Source of the DNA: an uncultured Azonexus sp.
GTDB lineage: Bacteria; Pseudomonadota; Gammaproteobacteria; Burkholderiales; Rhodocyclaceae
Direction: 5' to 3'
Assembly (NCBI GenBank): GCA_937983545.1
Contig: CALJZP010000263.1
Span: 1-35,376 of the forward strand
Length of the DNA: 35,376 bases
Made by a program: the position numbers and the translations under genes. The notes under the pieces are model-generated. The model ran no database searches. It saw nothing but the letters and a program-made list of their open reading frames with translations, and was not told the DNA's origin. Below, one piece after another: positions 16,037 through 26,573 of the stretch. Every line of letters begins with the position of its first letter. Position 1 is the stretch's first letter.

Positions 16037-17113
16037 CTACGACTCACCTCCTGACTCGGATGCCGACCCCGACTCTGGTTGCTGTTGCGGTCCAAGCTGG
16101 AACTTGTAGGTCATCGACACCGGCTTGGTCTCGCGCAATGCGTGTCCATAACTTCCGTAGTAGCTCGCTGTCACATCAACGCGGCCGTGACCAAGCGCGT
16201 TGGATACGGTGGCGCTCGCCATTCGGTGGGTCTCACGGTCGATTTTGCCCAGCGCCCCTCCCTTGATCGGGCTGGGGAAACCGCTTTCCTTCTCGTAACT
16301 ACGTTGGGCGAAGCCATGTCGGAGGCCGTGCGCAGTCACGCCTAGATCCTTGCCGGAAACGCCCAGGCGTCTACGAGCCCAGTCATAAAAGCGGTTGTGC
16401 GCCTGATTCCAGGTCAGCCCAGGCCAACGAAGGCGCTTGGGATTGCCGCGAGCCACCACCTGGCGCGCCCAATTGATGGCTTCGCGCTGCTCGGGGCTTT
16501 CAATTCTCACCCACCGAAGTCGCCCACCCTTGGTTCCTTCCCGGACTTCTAGCAATCGACCGTTTTCGATAACGGCATCCAATGGCCTGATTTCGATGCT
16601 CTCCTTTACTCGCAGCCCAAAGTGGTGCTGCAGCGAAAGCATAACGGCCAGACGCTCGTCGATTTGATAGGCACGTTCGATGATTTCAAGCGGATCGACG
16701 CCGTTGTCATCCCAAGCCTTGGATTCGGTGGCCACGGTTTCACGACGGACAGCCTCGGCCGGAAGATAGTCGGTAATGTCCTTGATGACGTTGGCCTTGC
16801 CCATCCAGCCGCAGAGGTCCCGGATCATTGAAAGCCGGGTATGCAGGGTGTTGGCGACAACCCCATCCTGGTGCCAATAGGTCATTAGAGCTTCCACATG
16901 CTTACTGGAAAGATTTTCGAGCTTACGGATGCGATAGCCCAACTGCCAGAGTTGGGCGACCATCAATTTGTAAAATTGGCGACGTTCACTCTGCATTTTG
17001 GCTGAGCAGAGCCCCTTCCCCCCTGCCCGATATTTCAGGCGAGGATCAATGGTCCGATGGATGCAGTCGATTACGGACTTGGGCAGCAGTTGTTCCGCGA
17101 GAGACTTAGCCAT
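16037..17113 (-). CDS. tyrosine recombinase (second integrase of the island)
   Basis: The 358-residue protein has a SAM-like N-terminal core-binding domain and a C-terminal tyrosine-recombinase domain with the expected residues: R168 in HHFGLRVKES, H262 and R265 in TAHGLRHGFAQ, H309 in NALGHGRVD, and the nucleophile at Y318 or Y319 (ASYYG). ATG 17113 follows a perfect GGAGGT site. The frame stays open upstream to 17389 and encodes two CxxC pairs near its start (CRRC and CVAC), so a longer zinc-ribbon form is conceivable but lacks a ribosome site. It differs from the guaA-linked integrase and has no recognisable target in view, which suggests a nested element or a recombinase for dimer resolution. 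Confidence 0.88.
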   Translation of the reverse strand: MAKSLAEQLLPKSVIDCIHRTIDPRLKYRAGGKGLCSAKMQSERRQFYKLMVAQLWQLGYRIRKLENLSSKHVEALMTYWHQDGVVANTLHTRLSMIRDLCGWMGKANVIKDITDYLPAEAVRRETVATESKAWDDNGVDPLEIIERAYQIDERLAVMLSLQHHFGLRVKESIEIRPLDAVIENGRLLEVREGTKGGRLRWVRIESPEQREAINWARQVVARGNPKRLRWPGLTWNQAHNRFYDWARRRLGVSGKDLGVTAHGLRHGFAQRSYEKESGFPSPIKGGALGKIDRETHRMASATVSNALGHGRVDVTASYYGSYGHALRETKPVSMTYKFQLGPQQQPESGSASESGGES

Positions 17114-18317
17114 GGGCCACCTCCGCGGCACAGTGGTTGATGTGATGCATTGGCATGTTGGTTCTCCAGATAGTTGAAGGAAAACCGACTCGGTCATGTC
17201 GGCGCGCAGGAATGCGCATGCCACGCAGAGCCATGCGTGGTTGTCGGTTGAAATGGCGATGGTGGTAAGAGAGATAAACCAGATGGCGCCTACGCCATCC
17301 ATTTCTGGATCGCATCGGCGGCAGCAGCACATCACATGTGCGGCATGCCCGAATCCGGCAGCTCGACTACTCACAGTAGCCCAGCCCATTGGTGTCGAAT
17401 CACATTCGACGGGAGCACCCCAAAGAGATACCCCCAGGGCGGATTTTTGCCCGCACCGGTTCCGTCCTTTCTGCGACCACGCGTCCGGGAAGGACTCGCT
17501 TCGCAGTCCGATCGTTATGCCTTTTTAGGCAAGTTGGTCAGCCAAATACTCGTCTGACTCGATCGCTTCTATAGAAATCGCACCGGCCCCGAAGGGATTT
17601 TTGTCTCCTGCCACCGGAGACCTCGGCTGCGCAGTCCGGAACGACCCTCCAGGAATTCCCGGCGTCCGTACCGCTGGTCCACAAGGGACACGCGCTGCAA
17701 TTTCGGATGTGAAATGTCGGCAAGAGGGTGATACAGATACAGACAGGGACCGCCCTGCTTCACTGCACCATGCCATGATGCCCAGCCAGGCAATCCTTCC
17801 GGACTGCGCTGACGAGAGTTGCACTGCAACTCTGGAACCCCGACTTCAGGGGGAGCGATGTCATGCCCTGACATCGAAATACCGTAACCAAGCTACCGAT
17901 TACGGGCGTCCGGCGCGGCTCGCACCGAAGAAGCAACGGCTTAGCTGATCAACATCACCAGACACCAGGAGGCCGTCGTGATCCTGGGTGGTCGTCACCG
18001 ACTCACAATGTTTAATATCTAATCACCATGCCGATTTGGTGTCAACGCTGCCAGAGACAAACATTTCCGTCCTGGCATTATTCTGGTGGCAAAACGCCGC
18101 TCAAACCCACGCCAAATCTGAAAATCGATTCCCGTCAGGTTGAGGCTGATATTGGAATCGACTCTGAAAACTCCAAAATCACGCGAGAAGGCCAGTTACC
18201 TTCCCTTCTCCGAAGCCACTACGCGGCCGGAAATAATGAACCAGATAGCCACGCCGTCTCAGTGCGCAGGCAACCCAGACCCCGTAACTCAAGACAGATA
18301 GAAAATTCGGTGCTGAC
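17114..18317. other. 1.2-kb stretch without a convincing gene
   Basis: I see no gene I would support here. The best alternatives on the minus strand are a 101-codon frame (17569-17874, starting MSGHDIAPPEVGVPELQC) and a 99-codon frame ending 17525 whose tail NPFGAGAISIEAIESDEYLA looks protein-like; neither has a good ribosome site and they are out of frame with each other, as a decayed gene would be. The upstream extension of the tyrosine recombinase (17114-17332) also falls here. From about 18000 the sequence becomes AT-richer and leads into the 11-bp repeats. Confidence 0.5.
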
Positions 18318-18425
18318 GCCAAAATGGCGTCAATTTGGCGCCATTTTGGCGCCGATTAGCCTAACACCATAATTCGATATTGCTGCGGTGCCAAATTGGC
18401 GCCAAATTGGCGCCAATTTGGCGCC
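18318..18425. repeat. two clusters of phased 11-bp palindromic repeats (iteron-like)
   Basis: Units at 18318, 18329 and 18340 (GCCAAAATGGC, GTCAATTTGGC, GCCATTTTGGC) and at 18390, 18401 and 18412 (GCCAAATTGGC, GCCAAATTGGC, GCCAATTTGGC) follow each other with no spacer, and each cluster ends with a further GCC. The consensus GCCAAWWTGGC is itself a palindrome, and the 11-bp period puts every unit on nearly the same face of the helix. The clusters are 72 bp apart. They lie 0.3 kb before a winged-helix replication-type gene with AT-rich DNA in between, the usual layout of an iteron origin. An operator array is the alternative. Confidence 0.75.
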
Positions 18426-18738
18426 GCTCGAGTTATCGTCGCGCCTAGCAAAGCTACTTCCGCATATTCGCCTCAAGGAGATCACCGCCTCATTTGACTC
18501 CGCCCCAATGGCCGGAAAAGTCCATTCCTACAGCTAAACGCCACATTTGGGCGGCATTTCATTATTTTCTCTTCAAGCGAGATCGCGAAAAATGGCCATA
18601 TCGATCTCGAGCGATTTTCTTTAACGGAGACTTGCAACAGAGGTTCGTACTCAACAACGAAAAGACTAGACAAACATCTATGAATTTTTCTGAGTCAGCC
18701 TTGGAAAACCCTACAAATCGCAAAATCCCGGCCCACCT
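18426..18738. other. AT-rich leader between the repeats and the replication-type gene
   Basis: These 313 bp are clearly more AT-rich than the flanks, especially 18550-18720. That would suit a DNA unwinding element of an origin as well as a promoter for the gene at 18739. A short frame ending MNFSESALENPTNRKIPAHL overlaps the next start by ATGA and might be a leader peptide, but it has no ribosome site. Confidence 0.45.
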
Positions 18739-19761
18739 ATGAGTCTAGCAGCCATGGTTTGGTCAATCGAACAGCGAATTGTTGTCGATCCCACTGCTCG
18801 CCATGTTCTTTTGTGCCTTGCAAATCGGGCGACGGTGGAGGGTAAAGCTGCTTTTCCTTCAGTGGAAACGCTACAACTCGATACGTGCCTGGCAGAGAGA
18901 ACGATCCGATACAAGCTTGGCCATCTGGAATCCCTTGGCGTCATCAAAAAAGGAGACCAAAGAATTTCAGCCAAATTCGTCGGCAGAGCGGATAGAACAC
19001 CTACGTGTTACGACTTATGCATACCTGATTCTTGGCTCGAGGCCTGGAATGAGCGCCGAGGTGCAGCAGTTGCACCCCGTGGCTCAACGAGGTGCAACGG
19101 GGAACAAAAACAGGTGCAAATTAAGGCACTACCGGGTGCACCAATTGCACCCAAACCGTCTCCTGAACCTCTTGAAAAACCTCCTCTGGGCAGCTCTGAA
19201 AATTCTGGAGGAAACGAGATCGAGTTAGATCGTCGTGGTGATGAATTGGATCTAAGCCTACTTCCTGAGGGACTGCACCTCGACGTTCTCCGGTTAGTTT
19301 CAACCACTGAAAAACCTCAAAACTATGCTGACCTGCTTGCTGCGCGAATGATGGACAACAAGTTGGATCCGCTAGAACGTCCTGTGCGCTGGCTTGAAAC
19401 AATTATCGCCAAAGGCAACCCTGACTTTTCACCCGCAGTAAAGATAGCGGGGAAACGCGAGATGCGCGCCCAAGAGGAACAACAAGCCCATCAAGCATTT
19501 ATACGTCGGCAAGAATCGGAAAATAGGCAGACTTTGGAAATTGCAAAAGCTCAAGCTCTTCTCGGCTCGTACTCCGAAGAAGAGCTTCTTCAAGTTGCGA
19601 ACGATGCAATTGAAGAGCTCCCAGGGCCGATAAAAACCAAAACACAGCATGAAGTGCGGTCTGAAGTATTTAGTCGCTCGTTAGGAAAAGCCATGACGCG
19701 CGTCGCGATCCTTAATGTCATTCGGCGCCGTCTGGAAAACGATAAACATCAGTACACATGA
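18739..19761 (+). CDS. winged-helix replication-type protein
   Basis: The 340-residue protein starts with a winged helix-turn-helix of the type found in phage and plasmid replication initiators: ARHVLLCLANRATVEGKAAF, then ERTIRYKLGHLESLGVIKKG, up to residue 90. A low-complexity linker rich in Pro and Gly follows, then a long charged helical part (about 230-300, QEEQQAHQAFIRRQESENRQ) that may oligomerise. No helicase or primase motif is present, so it would bind DNA and recruit host factors. No ribosome site is visible before the ATG. It lies directly downstream of the 11-bp palindromic repeats, which are its most likely target. A transcriptional regulator is the main alternative. Confidence 0.72.
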   Translation: MSLAAMVWSIEQRIVVDPTARHVLLCLANRATVEGKAAFPSVETLQLDTCLAERTIRYKLGHLESLGVIKKGDQRISAKFVGRADRTPTCYDLCIPDSWLEAWNERRGAAVAPRGSTRCNGEQKQVQIKALPGAPIAPKPSPEPLEKPPLGSSENSGGNEIELDRRGDELDLSLLPEGLHLDVLRLVSTTEKPQNYADLLAARMMDNKLDPLERPVRWLETIIAKGNPDFSPAVKIAGKREMRAQEEQQAHQAFIRRQESENRQTLEIAKAQALLGSYSEEELLQVANDAIEELPGPIKTKTQHEVRSEVFSRSLGKAMTRVAILNVIRRRLENDKHQYT

Positions 19762-20108
19762 TCTCGACCCCCTCAAATTGCACAACTCGGGCATACCGGA
19801 CGAACAGAACAAACCACGTTCATTTGATCTTTTATGGGTCGGATAGTCCATTACTACATCTAAGAGGCCATTTCGGGCTGCATTCTGGCCTTCCAACGGC
19901 CCCCTCTGTGCGCAAGAATTCTGGCATGCGTTGTGGTCACGGGTTGTTACTGAAAGGCGTTCTCAACTGGAACCATCTTTCTGCTCTCAAGTTTTTCGGC
20001 GGTCGAGTTTTGGCGGCCGATGCCTATTTAAATCAAAGATTCGAATTCTGAGAAATTCAGATTCAAATCGCTCAACATGAATAAATCGTCGCTAGTGGGG
20101 TGAGCAAT
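19762..20108. other. intergenic stretch before the excisionase-like gene
   Basis: These 347 bp hold only a 97-codon frame (19758-20051) whose ATG overlaps the upstream stop; its composition, rich in His, Asn and Arg without any domain, argues against a real protein. The sequence is AT-rich near 20000-20100 and probably carries the promoter for the two small regulators that follow. Confidence 0.45.
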
Positions 20109-20291
20109 ATGTCGCGCTTGATAAGACTCGAAACGTGGGCAAAAAATGAATATGGAAATGATGCCCCTGATCCGCGGACTTTGCGGCGGTGGGCCCGAAA
20201 CGGGCAACTATTCCCTCCCGCTGAGCAGCATGGCAAATGTTGGTTCGTTTCCCCTGAAACAAAATACCAACGCCTCAAATTTTTCGTATAG
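20109..20291 (+). CDS. excisionase-like small DNA-binding protein
   Basis: The 60-residue protein begins MSRLIRLETWAKNEYGND and continues with PDPRTLRRWARNGQLFPPAEQHGKCW. This is the winged-helix layout of phage excisionases: a helix, the TLRRWARNGQLFP recognition helix, and a short wing. Xis proteins bend DNA beside the integrase arm sites and turn integration into excision. ATG 20109 lies after GGGGTG; a GTG nine bases upstream is possible. It is followed ten bases later by the AlpA-like gene and faces the integrase, which fits a P4-type excision module. Confidence 0.75.
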   Translation: MSRLIRLETWAKNEYGNDAPDPRTLRRWARNGQLFPPAEQHGKCWFVSPETKYQRLKFFV

Positions 20292-20300
20292 AGAAGAAAA

Positions 20301-20531
20301 ATGACCAGCAAGATCCTCATTAACCGCAAAAAGCTACTCTCGATGATTCCGCTGTCGGAGCGCACCATCTTCAATATGGAGCAGCGAGGGGAGTTCCCGC
20401 GACGCATTGCGCTCACTAGCCGGAACGTGGCCTGGGAGTTGAAGGAGGTCGAGGCGTGGATTGAGGCCCGCAAGTCGTCTGGTATTCAGGCGACGCGCCC
20501 CGGTTTCATGCCGATGACCGTGGCCGCCTGA
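20301..20531 (+). CDS. AlpA-family phage regulator
   Basis: The 76-residue protein begins MTSKILINRKKLLSMIPLSE and contains ERTIFNMEQRGEFPRRIALTSRNVAWELKEVEAWIEARK, the AlpA/MerR-like winged-helix signature. AlpA proteins activate expression of integrase or excisionase in P4-like elements. The ribosome site AGAGAAG is moderate. The last 26 bases overlap the 3' end of the convergent integrase gene, so the two transcripts can form antisense pairs. With the excisionase-like gene it forms the control module of the island. Confidence 0.85.
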   Translation: MTSKILINRKKLLSMIPLSERTIFNMEQRGEFPRRIALTSRNVAWELKEVEAWIEARKSSGIQATRPGFMPMTVAA

Positions 20532-21714
20532 GCGTCCATTCGTCAATCATGTCCGCCCAATCCTGCAGCATAGCCGCGCGTTGCTCCCGATACTCGGCCT
20601 TGTTGTACACCGCCCTGACGCCCTTCTGTTCGTGGGCAAGGCACTTCTCGATCCAGTCGGTGTTGTACCCGGCTTCATGCAATAAGGTGCTGGCCGTTCG
20701 GCGCAGATCGTGCGGCCCGAACTTCGCCAGAGCCTTGCCTTCTTTTTGCGCCAGTTTGTAGGTAAGCGTCAGCACCTGATTCAGGGTTGCGCTGCTCATG
20801 GGCGTGTCCGAGTCGTACCGCGACGGCAGCACATAGTCAGAGCCGCCCGCGAAGGTTTTCAGGGCAATGAAGATGTCCAGCACCTGCCTGGACAAATAGA
20901 CGTTGTGCGGGTTGCGCCGCTTCATCCGTTCCTTGGGAATCGTCCAAACCGCCTCGGTGAAATTAACCTCGCTCCAGGTCGCGTTCGTCAGTTCGCTCTT
21001 ACGTACCATCGTCAGCAGCAGTAATTTGGCCGCCGCCCGGATAGATGGCGCCGTGCCGATTCTCTCGATGTACTGGTACATCAGCGCGATCTCGTCGGGC
21101 GTCAGCGCCCGGTCGCGTGGCTCGAACTTGGCAATGGTGGTTGGCCTGACCATTTCCGCCGGGTTCTCGACCTTCTGGCCACGCTCAATTGCCCACCGGA
21201 ACACCTGCATGACCACCTCGCGCACGTGCACCGCTGTAGCCGGTGCGCCGCGCTCCACGATGGCGTCGGTCAGGATCCGCAAGTCCTCGTGGGTGATCTC
21301 GGCCAGCTTCTGGTTCCCGAACTTGGGCTTCAACTCGCGCTCATAGACCGACCGGCGCATGTCGCGGGTGGAGTCGGCCATCTGGTAGCCACGCAGCCAC
21401 TTTTCCGCCCAGGCACCGAACGTCTCGGCATCCTTCACGCGGGCCTTGTCCCGCGCCTTCTCCTTCGCCGGGGATTTCCCGCCGGCAATCATCTTCTTTG
21501 CCTCGCCCAACTGCTCGCGGGCTTCCGACAGGGTGATGCCACCAACGCCGTAGCGCCCGAAGGTGATGGTCTCCTGCCTGCCGTTGATCGAGTAGTTGTA
21601 GCGGAACGAGATCGACCCAGCAGGCGTGACGGCCGCATAGAGGCCGTCGCGGTCGTTCACTTTGTACAGCTTGTCCTGCGGCTTGAGGTTCCGCAGCTTG
21701 GTATCGGTCAGCAT
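20506..21714 (-). CDS. P4-type tyrosine integrase of the guaA-inserted island
   Basis: The 402-residue integrase has the N-terminal DUF4102 arm-binding domain (residues 1-80, with DGLYAAVTPAGSISFRYNY and TFGRYG), a central SAM-like domain at about 95-180, and a C-terminal catalytic domain with R238 (TMVRKSEL), H335 and R338 (GPHDLRRT), H361 (CLAHEQ) and nucleophile Y370. It lies 306 bp from the end of guaA and reads away from it. Integrases of this family target the 3' end of a tRNA or of a conserved gene such as guaA, where the island restores the coding end. Repeated ATACCATG words between it and guaA look like its arm sites. It appears complete and active. Confidence 0.93.
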   Translation of the reverse strand: MLTDTKLRNLKPQDKLYKVNDRDGLYAAVTPAGSISFRYNYSINGRQETITFGRYGVGGITLSEAREQLGEAKKMIAGGKSPAKEKARDKARVKDAETFGAWAEKWLRGYQMADSTRDMRRSVYERELKPKFGNQKLAEITHEDLRILTDAIVERGAPATAVHVREVVMQVFRWAIERGQKVENPAEMVRPTTIAKFEPRDRALTPDEIALMYQYIERIGTAPSIRAAAKLLLLTMVRKSELTNATWSEVNFTEAVWTIPKERMKRRNPHNVYLSRQVLDIFIALKTFAGGSDYVLPSRYDSDTPMSSATLNQVLTLTYKLAQKEGKALAKFGPHDLRRTASTLLHEAGYNTDWIEKCLAHEQKGVRAVYNKAEYREQRAAMLQDWADMIDEWTLRRPRSSA

Positions 21715-21737
21715 GGTCTCCGTCCTTTTCAGATTCG

Positions 21738-21890
21738 TAATACCATGCTCTGAAATATCGCTCGTTTTGCCTCTAGAGCCTTTGTTTATAAAGGTTTTTC
21801 CAATTTTAATACCATGAACAACCGGAAAGTCGTGGCATGGTATCGAGCGAAGTCATGGCATCAATCAAAATAATACCATTCGCCATGCCA
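21738..21890. repeat. repeated ATACCATG words, putative integrase arm sites
   Basis: TAATACCATG occurs at 21738-21747 and 21807-21816, its inverse GGCATGGTAT at 21834-21843, and TAATACCATT at 21871-21880 with GCCATGCCAT following. Four related words within 150 bp between the integrase start and the guaA end are best explained as arm-type or Xis sites of the attachment region. They could also autoregulate the integrase promoter. Confidence 0.55.
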
Positions 21891-21946
21891 TAAAAAAACA
21901 GTGCTTGTGGGTGCGTCATGTTGCCAACTGATGCCAAATCCAGACG

Positions 21947-21973
21947 CAAAAAAGCCCGCATTTACGCGGGCTT
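21947..21973 (-). terminator. rho-independent terminator downstream of guaA
   Basis: Read on the minus strand, AAGCCCGC-GTAAAT-GCGGGCTT is followed by a run of T, a strong hairpin 48 bp after the guaA stop. The island may have brought its own terminator or restored the original one. Confidence 0.85.
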
Positions 21974-22045
21974 ACGGGGTATTTCGTGCTTTTGGTTGCC
22001 AGTCGTTACCTAACGCCCGATCATTCCCACTCGATGGTTGCCGGC
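21974..22045. other. guaA 3' end, presumed island attachment site
   Basis: The island integrase sits next to the last codons of guaA, a recognised insertion spot for integrative elements. The attachment core should lie in the final guaA codons or just after the stop. I found no second copy of the guaA tail elsewhere in the window, so the other end of the island should be left of position 1. Confidence 0.6.
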
Positions 22046-23655
22046 GGCTTGCCAGAAACGTCGTATACCACCCGGTTCAGCCCGCGAACTTCGTTGATGA
22101 TCCGGTTCGAGACCCGGCCGAGCAACTCGTACGGCAGATGCGCCCAATGCGCGGTCATGAAGTCGCTGGTGACCACGGCGCGCAGGGCAACGACATTCTC
22201 GTAGGTACGCCCATCACCCATGACGCCAACACTCTTGACCGGCAGGAAGACGGCAAAAGCCTGGCTGGTCAGGTCGTACCAGCTCTTGCCGACGTCGGCT
22301 GCTGTACAGGCACCGGACGCGACATCGCGCTCGGTGGCGTGCGTGGCACGCAACTCGTCGATGAAGATCGCATCGGCACGCTGCAGCAGGCTGGCCGACT
22401 CACGCTTGACCTCGCCGAGGATACGCACGCCGAGGCCCGGCCCCGGGAACGGATGGCGGTAGACCATTTCGCGCGGCAGGCCCAGCGCGACGCCCAATTC
22501 GCGGACTTCGTCCTTGAACAGCTCGCGCAAGGGTTCCAGCAGCTTGAGATGCATGTCTTCAGGCAGGCCGCCGACGTTATGGTGGCTCTTGATCGTGTGG
22601 GCGCCCTTCTTGCCCTTGCCGGCCGATTCGATCACATCCGGGTAGATCGTGCCCTGAGCTAGCCACTTGGCGGCAGAGAGCTTCTTCGATTCTGCCTGGA
22701 AGACCTCGACGAACTCCTTGCCGATGATCTTGCGCTTCTGCTCGGGATCGCTGACCCCGGCCAGCTTGCCCATAAAGTCGTCGACCGCGTCGACGCGAAT
22801 GACCTTGACCCCGAGGTTGCGGGCGAACATATCCATGACCATGTCGCCTTCGTTGAGGCGCAGCAAACCGTGGTCGACGAAAACGCAAGTCAGCTGGTCG
22901 CCGATCGCCCTGTGGATCAATGCTGCGGCCACGCTCGAATCGACGCCGCCGGACAGGCCAAGGATGACCTCCTCATCACCCACCTGGCGCTGGATCGCAT
23001 CCACTGCCTCGGCGATGTAGTCGCCCATCACCCAATCGGTGCCGCAACCGCAGATACCGTGCACGAAGCGCTCAAGGATCGCCCGCCCCTGCTGGGTATG
23101 GGTCACTTCCGGGTGGAACTGGACTGCATAGAACTTGCGGCTCTCGTCGGCCATCGCGGCAATCGGGCAAGAAGCGGTCGAGGCCATCTTGACGAAACCG
23201 GGCGGCAGTTCCATGACTGAATCGCCGTGGCTCATCCAGACCTTCAGCATGCCGTGGCCTTCAGGGCTGTAGAAGTCGGCAATGTCGTTGAGCAGCGCGG
23301 TATGGCCGTGGGCGCGGACTTCCGAATAGCCGAATTCGCGGGCCTTGCCGGCAGCCTCGGCGGTCATCACCTGGCCGCCCAGCTGCTGGGCCATGGTCTG
23401 CATGCCGTAGCAGATGCCGAGCACCGGAATCCCCAATTCGAACACGACATTCGGCGCACGCGGCGTATCGCCCTCGGTCACCGAACTGGGGCCACCAGAG
23501 AGAATGATGCCCTTGGCACCGTAGTTGCGGATGAATTCGTCGGAAACGTCGTACGGATGAATTTCGCAGAAAACCTTGGCTTCGCGCACGCGACGGGCAA
23601 TCAACTGCGTGACCTGGGAACCGAAATCGAGGATGAGGATTTTTTGATGGGACAT
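22021..23655 (-). CDS. guaA: GMP synthase (glutamine-hydrolysing)
   Basis: GuaA converts XMP to GMP using glutamine and ATP in the cytoplasm, the last step of guanine-nucleotide synthesis. The 544-residue protein has the class I amidotransferase domain first (GICYGMQ with nucleophile C82; H181 and E183 in FHPEVTHT), then the ATP-pyrophosphatase domain with SGGVDSS at 235-241, and the dimerisation domain ending PPATIEWE. Between [10 protein letters not shown] and [10 protein letters not shown] it has about 16 extra residues relative to the E. coli enzyme, which makes it longer than the usual 525 and is common in betaproteobacteria. I chose ATG 23655 because the family starts [14 protein letters not shown]. 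It follows guaB by 61 bp, so the two form an operon. The reading frame is intact at its 3' end despite the adjacent island. Confidence 0.98.
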   Translation of the reverse strand: MSHQKILILDFGSQVTQLIARRVREAKVFCEIHPYDVSDEFIRNYGAKGIILSGGPSSVTEGDTPRAPNVVFELGIPVLGICYGMQTMAQQLGGQVMTAEAAGKAREFGYSEVRAHGHTALLNDIADFYSPEGHGMLKVWMSHGDSVMELPPGFVKMASTASCPIAAMADESRKFYAVQFHPEVTHTQQGRAILERFVHGICGCGTDWVMGDYIAEAVDAIQRQVGDEEVILGLSGGVDSSVAAALIHRAIGDQLTCVFVDHGLLRLNEGDMVMDMFARNLGVKVIRVDAVDDFMGKLAGVSDPEQKRKIIGKEFVEVFQAESKKLSAAKWLAQGTIYPDVIESAGKGKKGAHTIKSHHNVGGLPEDMHLKLLEPLRELFKDEVRELGVALGLPREMVYRHPFPGPGLGVRILGEVKRESASLLQRADAIFIDELRATHATERDVASGACTAADVGKSWYDLTSQAFAVFLPVKSVGVMGDGRTYENVVALRAVVTSDFMTAHWAHLPYELLGRVSNRIINEVRGLNRVVYDVSGKPPATIEWE

Positions 23656-23677
23656 TTTCAATGCCTTGAATGAACAA

Positions 23678-23698
23678 GGGCGGCTCCGCGAGCCGCCC
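23678..23698. other. guaB-guaA intergenic hairpin
   Basis: GGGCGGCT-CCGCG-AGCCGCCC forms a perfect 8-bp stem in the 61-bp gap. No T-run follows on the minus strand, so it is not a normal terminator. It may stabilise the guaB message or tune guaA output. Confidence 0.6.
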
Positions 23699-23716
23699 TG
23701 AGGACCATGAGGACGA

Positions 23717-25740
<2,024 letters not shown>

Positions 25741-25752
25741 CCCCAGCCTGAA

Positions 25753-26079
25753 TTAGCCCTCAGAGGCGTCGGCATCGCCGGCGCCTTTTTTCATGACCTT
25801 GCCCTCCGCGGCACGCTGCTTGCGGACTTCCTTGGGGTCGGCGATCAACGGCCGATAGATCTCGATCCGGTCCTTATCCCGCAATACCGCATCGAGTTTG
25901 GACAATTTGTTCCAGATTCCGAACTTGTTCTTCCTGATATCGATTTCCGGGTATTTCGCCAAAAGTCCGGATGCATCAAGCCCATGCTGCACGGTCGCTC
26001 CCTCAGGAACCCGAACACGTACGACCTCCTGCTTGTTGCTCATGGCATAGCAGACTTCAACATTGAGCGTTTCAGCCAT
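25753..26079 (-). CDS. rnfH: RnfH family protein
   Basis: The 108-residue ubiquitin-like protein shows the RnfH pattern: VEVCYAMSNKQEVVRVRVPEGATV, then KNKFGIWNKLSKLDAVLRDKDRIEIYRPLIADPKEVRKQR, and a basic tail. RnfH is named for rnf clusters, but its role is unclear, and in many proteobacteria it is paired with ratA. I chose ATG 26079 since GGAG lies at the right distance; upstream starts would lengthen it by a few residues. It overlaps the ratA end by eight bases. It may be translated only after ratA. Confidence 0.93.
   Translation of the reverse strand: MAETLNVEVCYAMSNKQEVVRVRVPEGATVQHGLDASGLLAKYPEIDIRKNKFGIWNKLSKLDAVLRDKDRIEIYRPLIADPKEVRKQRAAEGKVMKKGAGDADASEG
25765..25791 (+). terminator. 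terminator of the DUF4124 gene, embedded in rnfH
   Basis: GGCGTCGGC-ATC-GCCGGCGCC with one T-G wobble is followed by six T. It sits inside the last codons of the opposite-strand rnfH gene, so the DNA serves as coding sequence and as terminator at once. Confidence 0.75.
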
Positions 26080-26515
26080 TGGTGGCTCCATAGACTTGGC
26101 TTGCACGCCTCACGAAGGCGTCGACAAAGGTGTTGGCAATGTGACTGAATACAGGGCCGATGACCTTTTCGAACAGCTTGCTCGAAAATTCGTAGTGCAA
26201 CTTGAACTCGATCTTGCAGGCGTTCTCGGCCAGAGCCTTGAAGTACCACGCCCCTTCCAGTCGCCGAAACGGCCCGTCAATCAAGCGAATGCTCATCTGG
26301 TGAGCGTATTCTTTGTCGTTTTCGGTCGTAAACGACGATTTGACGGCATGATAATTGATATGCAGCGTCGCAACCGTCTTCACCGAATCCCGATACTTGA
26401 CTTCGGTGTGACTGCACCACGGAAGAAACGCGGGGTAATCCTCGCAACGGTCGACCAGTTCGAACATTTGTTCGGCCGATTGCTCGATCAAGACTGTCTT
26501 TTCAACCAGAGCCAT
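26072..26515 (-). CDS. ratA: RatA/Coq10-type START-domain protein
   Basis: The 147-residue protein begins MALVEKTVLIEQSAEQMFEL and contains VDRCEDYPAFLPWCSHTEV, hallmarks of the START/polyketide-cyclase fold shared by Coq10 and RatA. In E. coli RatA was described as a toxin that blocks 70S ribosome assembly, while related Coq10 proteins bind ubiquinone; the sequence alone cannot separate these roles. ATG 26515 fits the family start. It is divergent from smpB across 58 bp and overlaps rnfH, the common arrangement in gamma- and betaproteobacteria. Confidence 0.92.
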   Translation of the reverse strand: MALVEKTVLIEQSAEQMFELVDRCEDYPAFLPWCSHTEVKYRDSVKTVATLHINYHAVKSSFTTENDKEYAHQMSIRLIDGPFRRLEGAWYFKALAENACKIEFKLHYEFSSKLFEKVIGPVFSHIANTFVDAFVRRASQVYGATNG

Positions 26516-26573
26516 GCAGTGGCAGCGTTCCTGTATCCTGTAGAATGGCAATTTTAATGGATCGCCAAGCAGC

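Noticed and set aside
17569-17874. Minus-strand frame of 101 codons (MSGHDIAPPE...)
   Set aside because: No ribosome site and no family; the neighbouring frame carries the more protein-like tail, so at best it is a decayed gene.
18028-18372. 114-codon plus-strand frame running into the 11-bp repeats
   Set aside because: Its last third is translated repeat sequence and it has no ribosome site.
18494-18742. 82-codon frame from TTG ending in an ATGA overlap with the gene at 18739
   Set aside because: TTG start without a ribosome site in AT-rich leader DNA; more likely chance.
19758-20051. 97-codon frame overlapping the end of the replication-type gene
   Set aside because: The ATGA overlap is attractive, but the composition looks random and no domain is visible.
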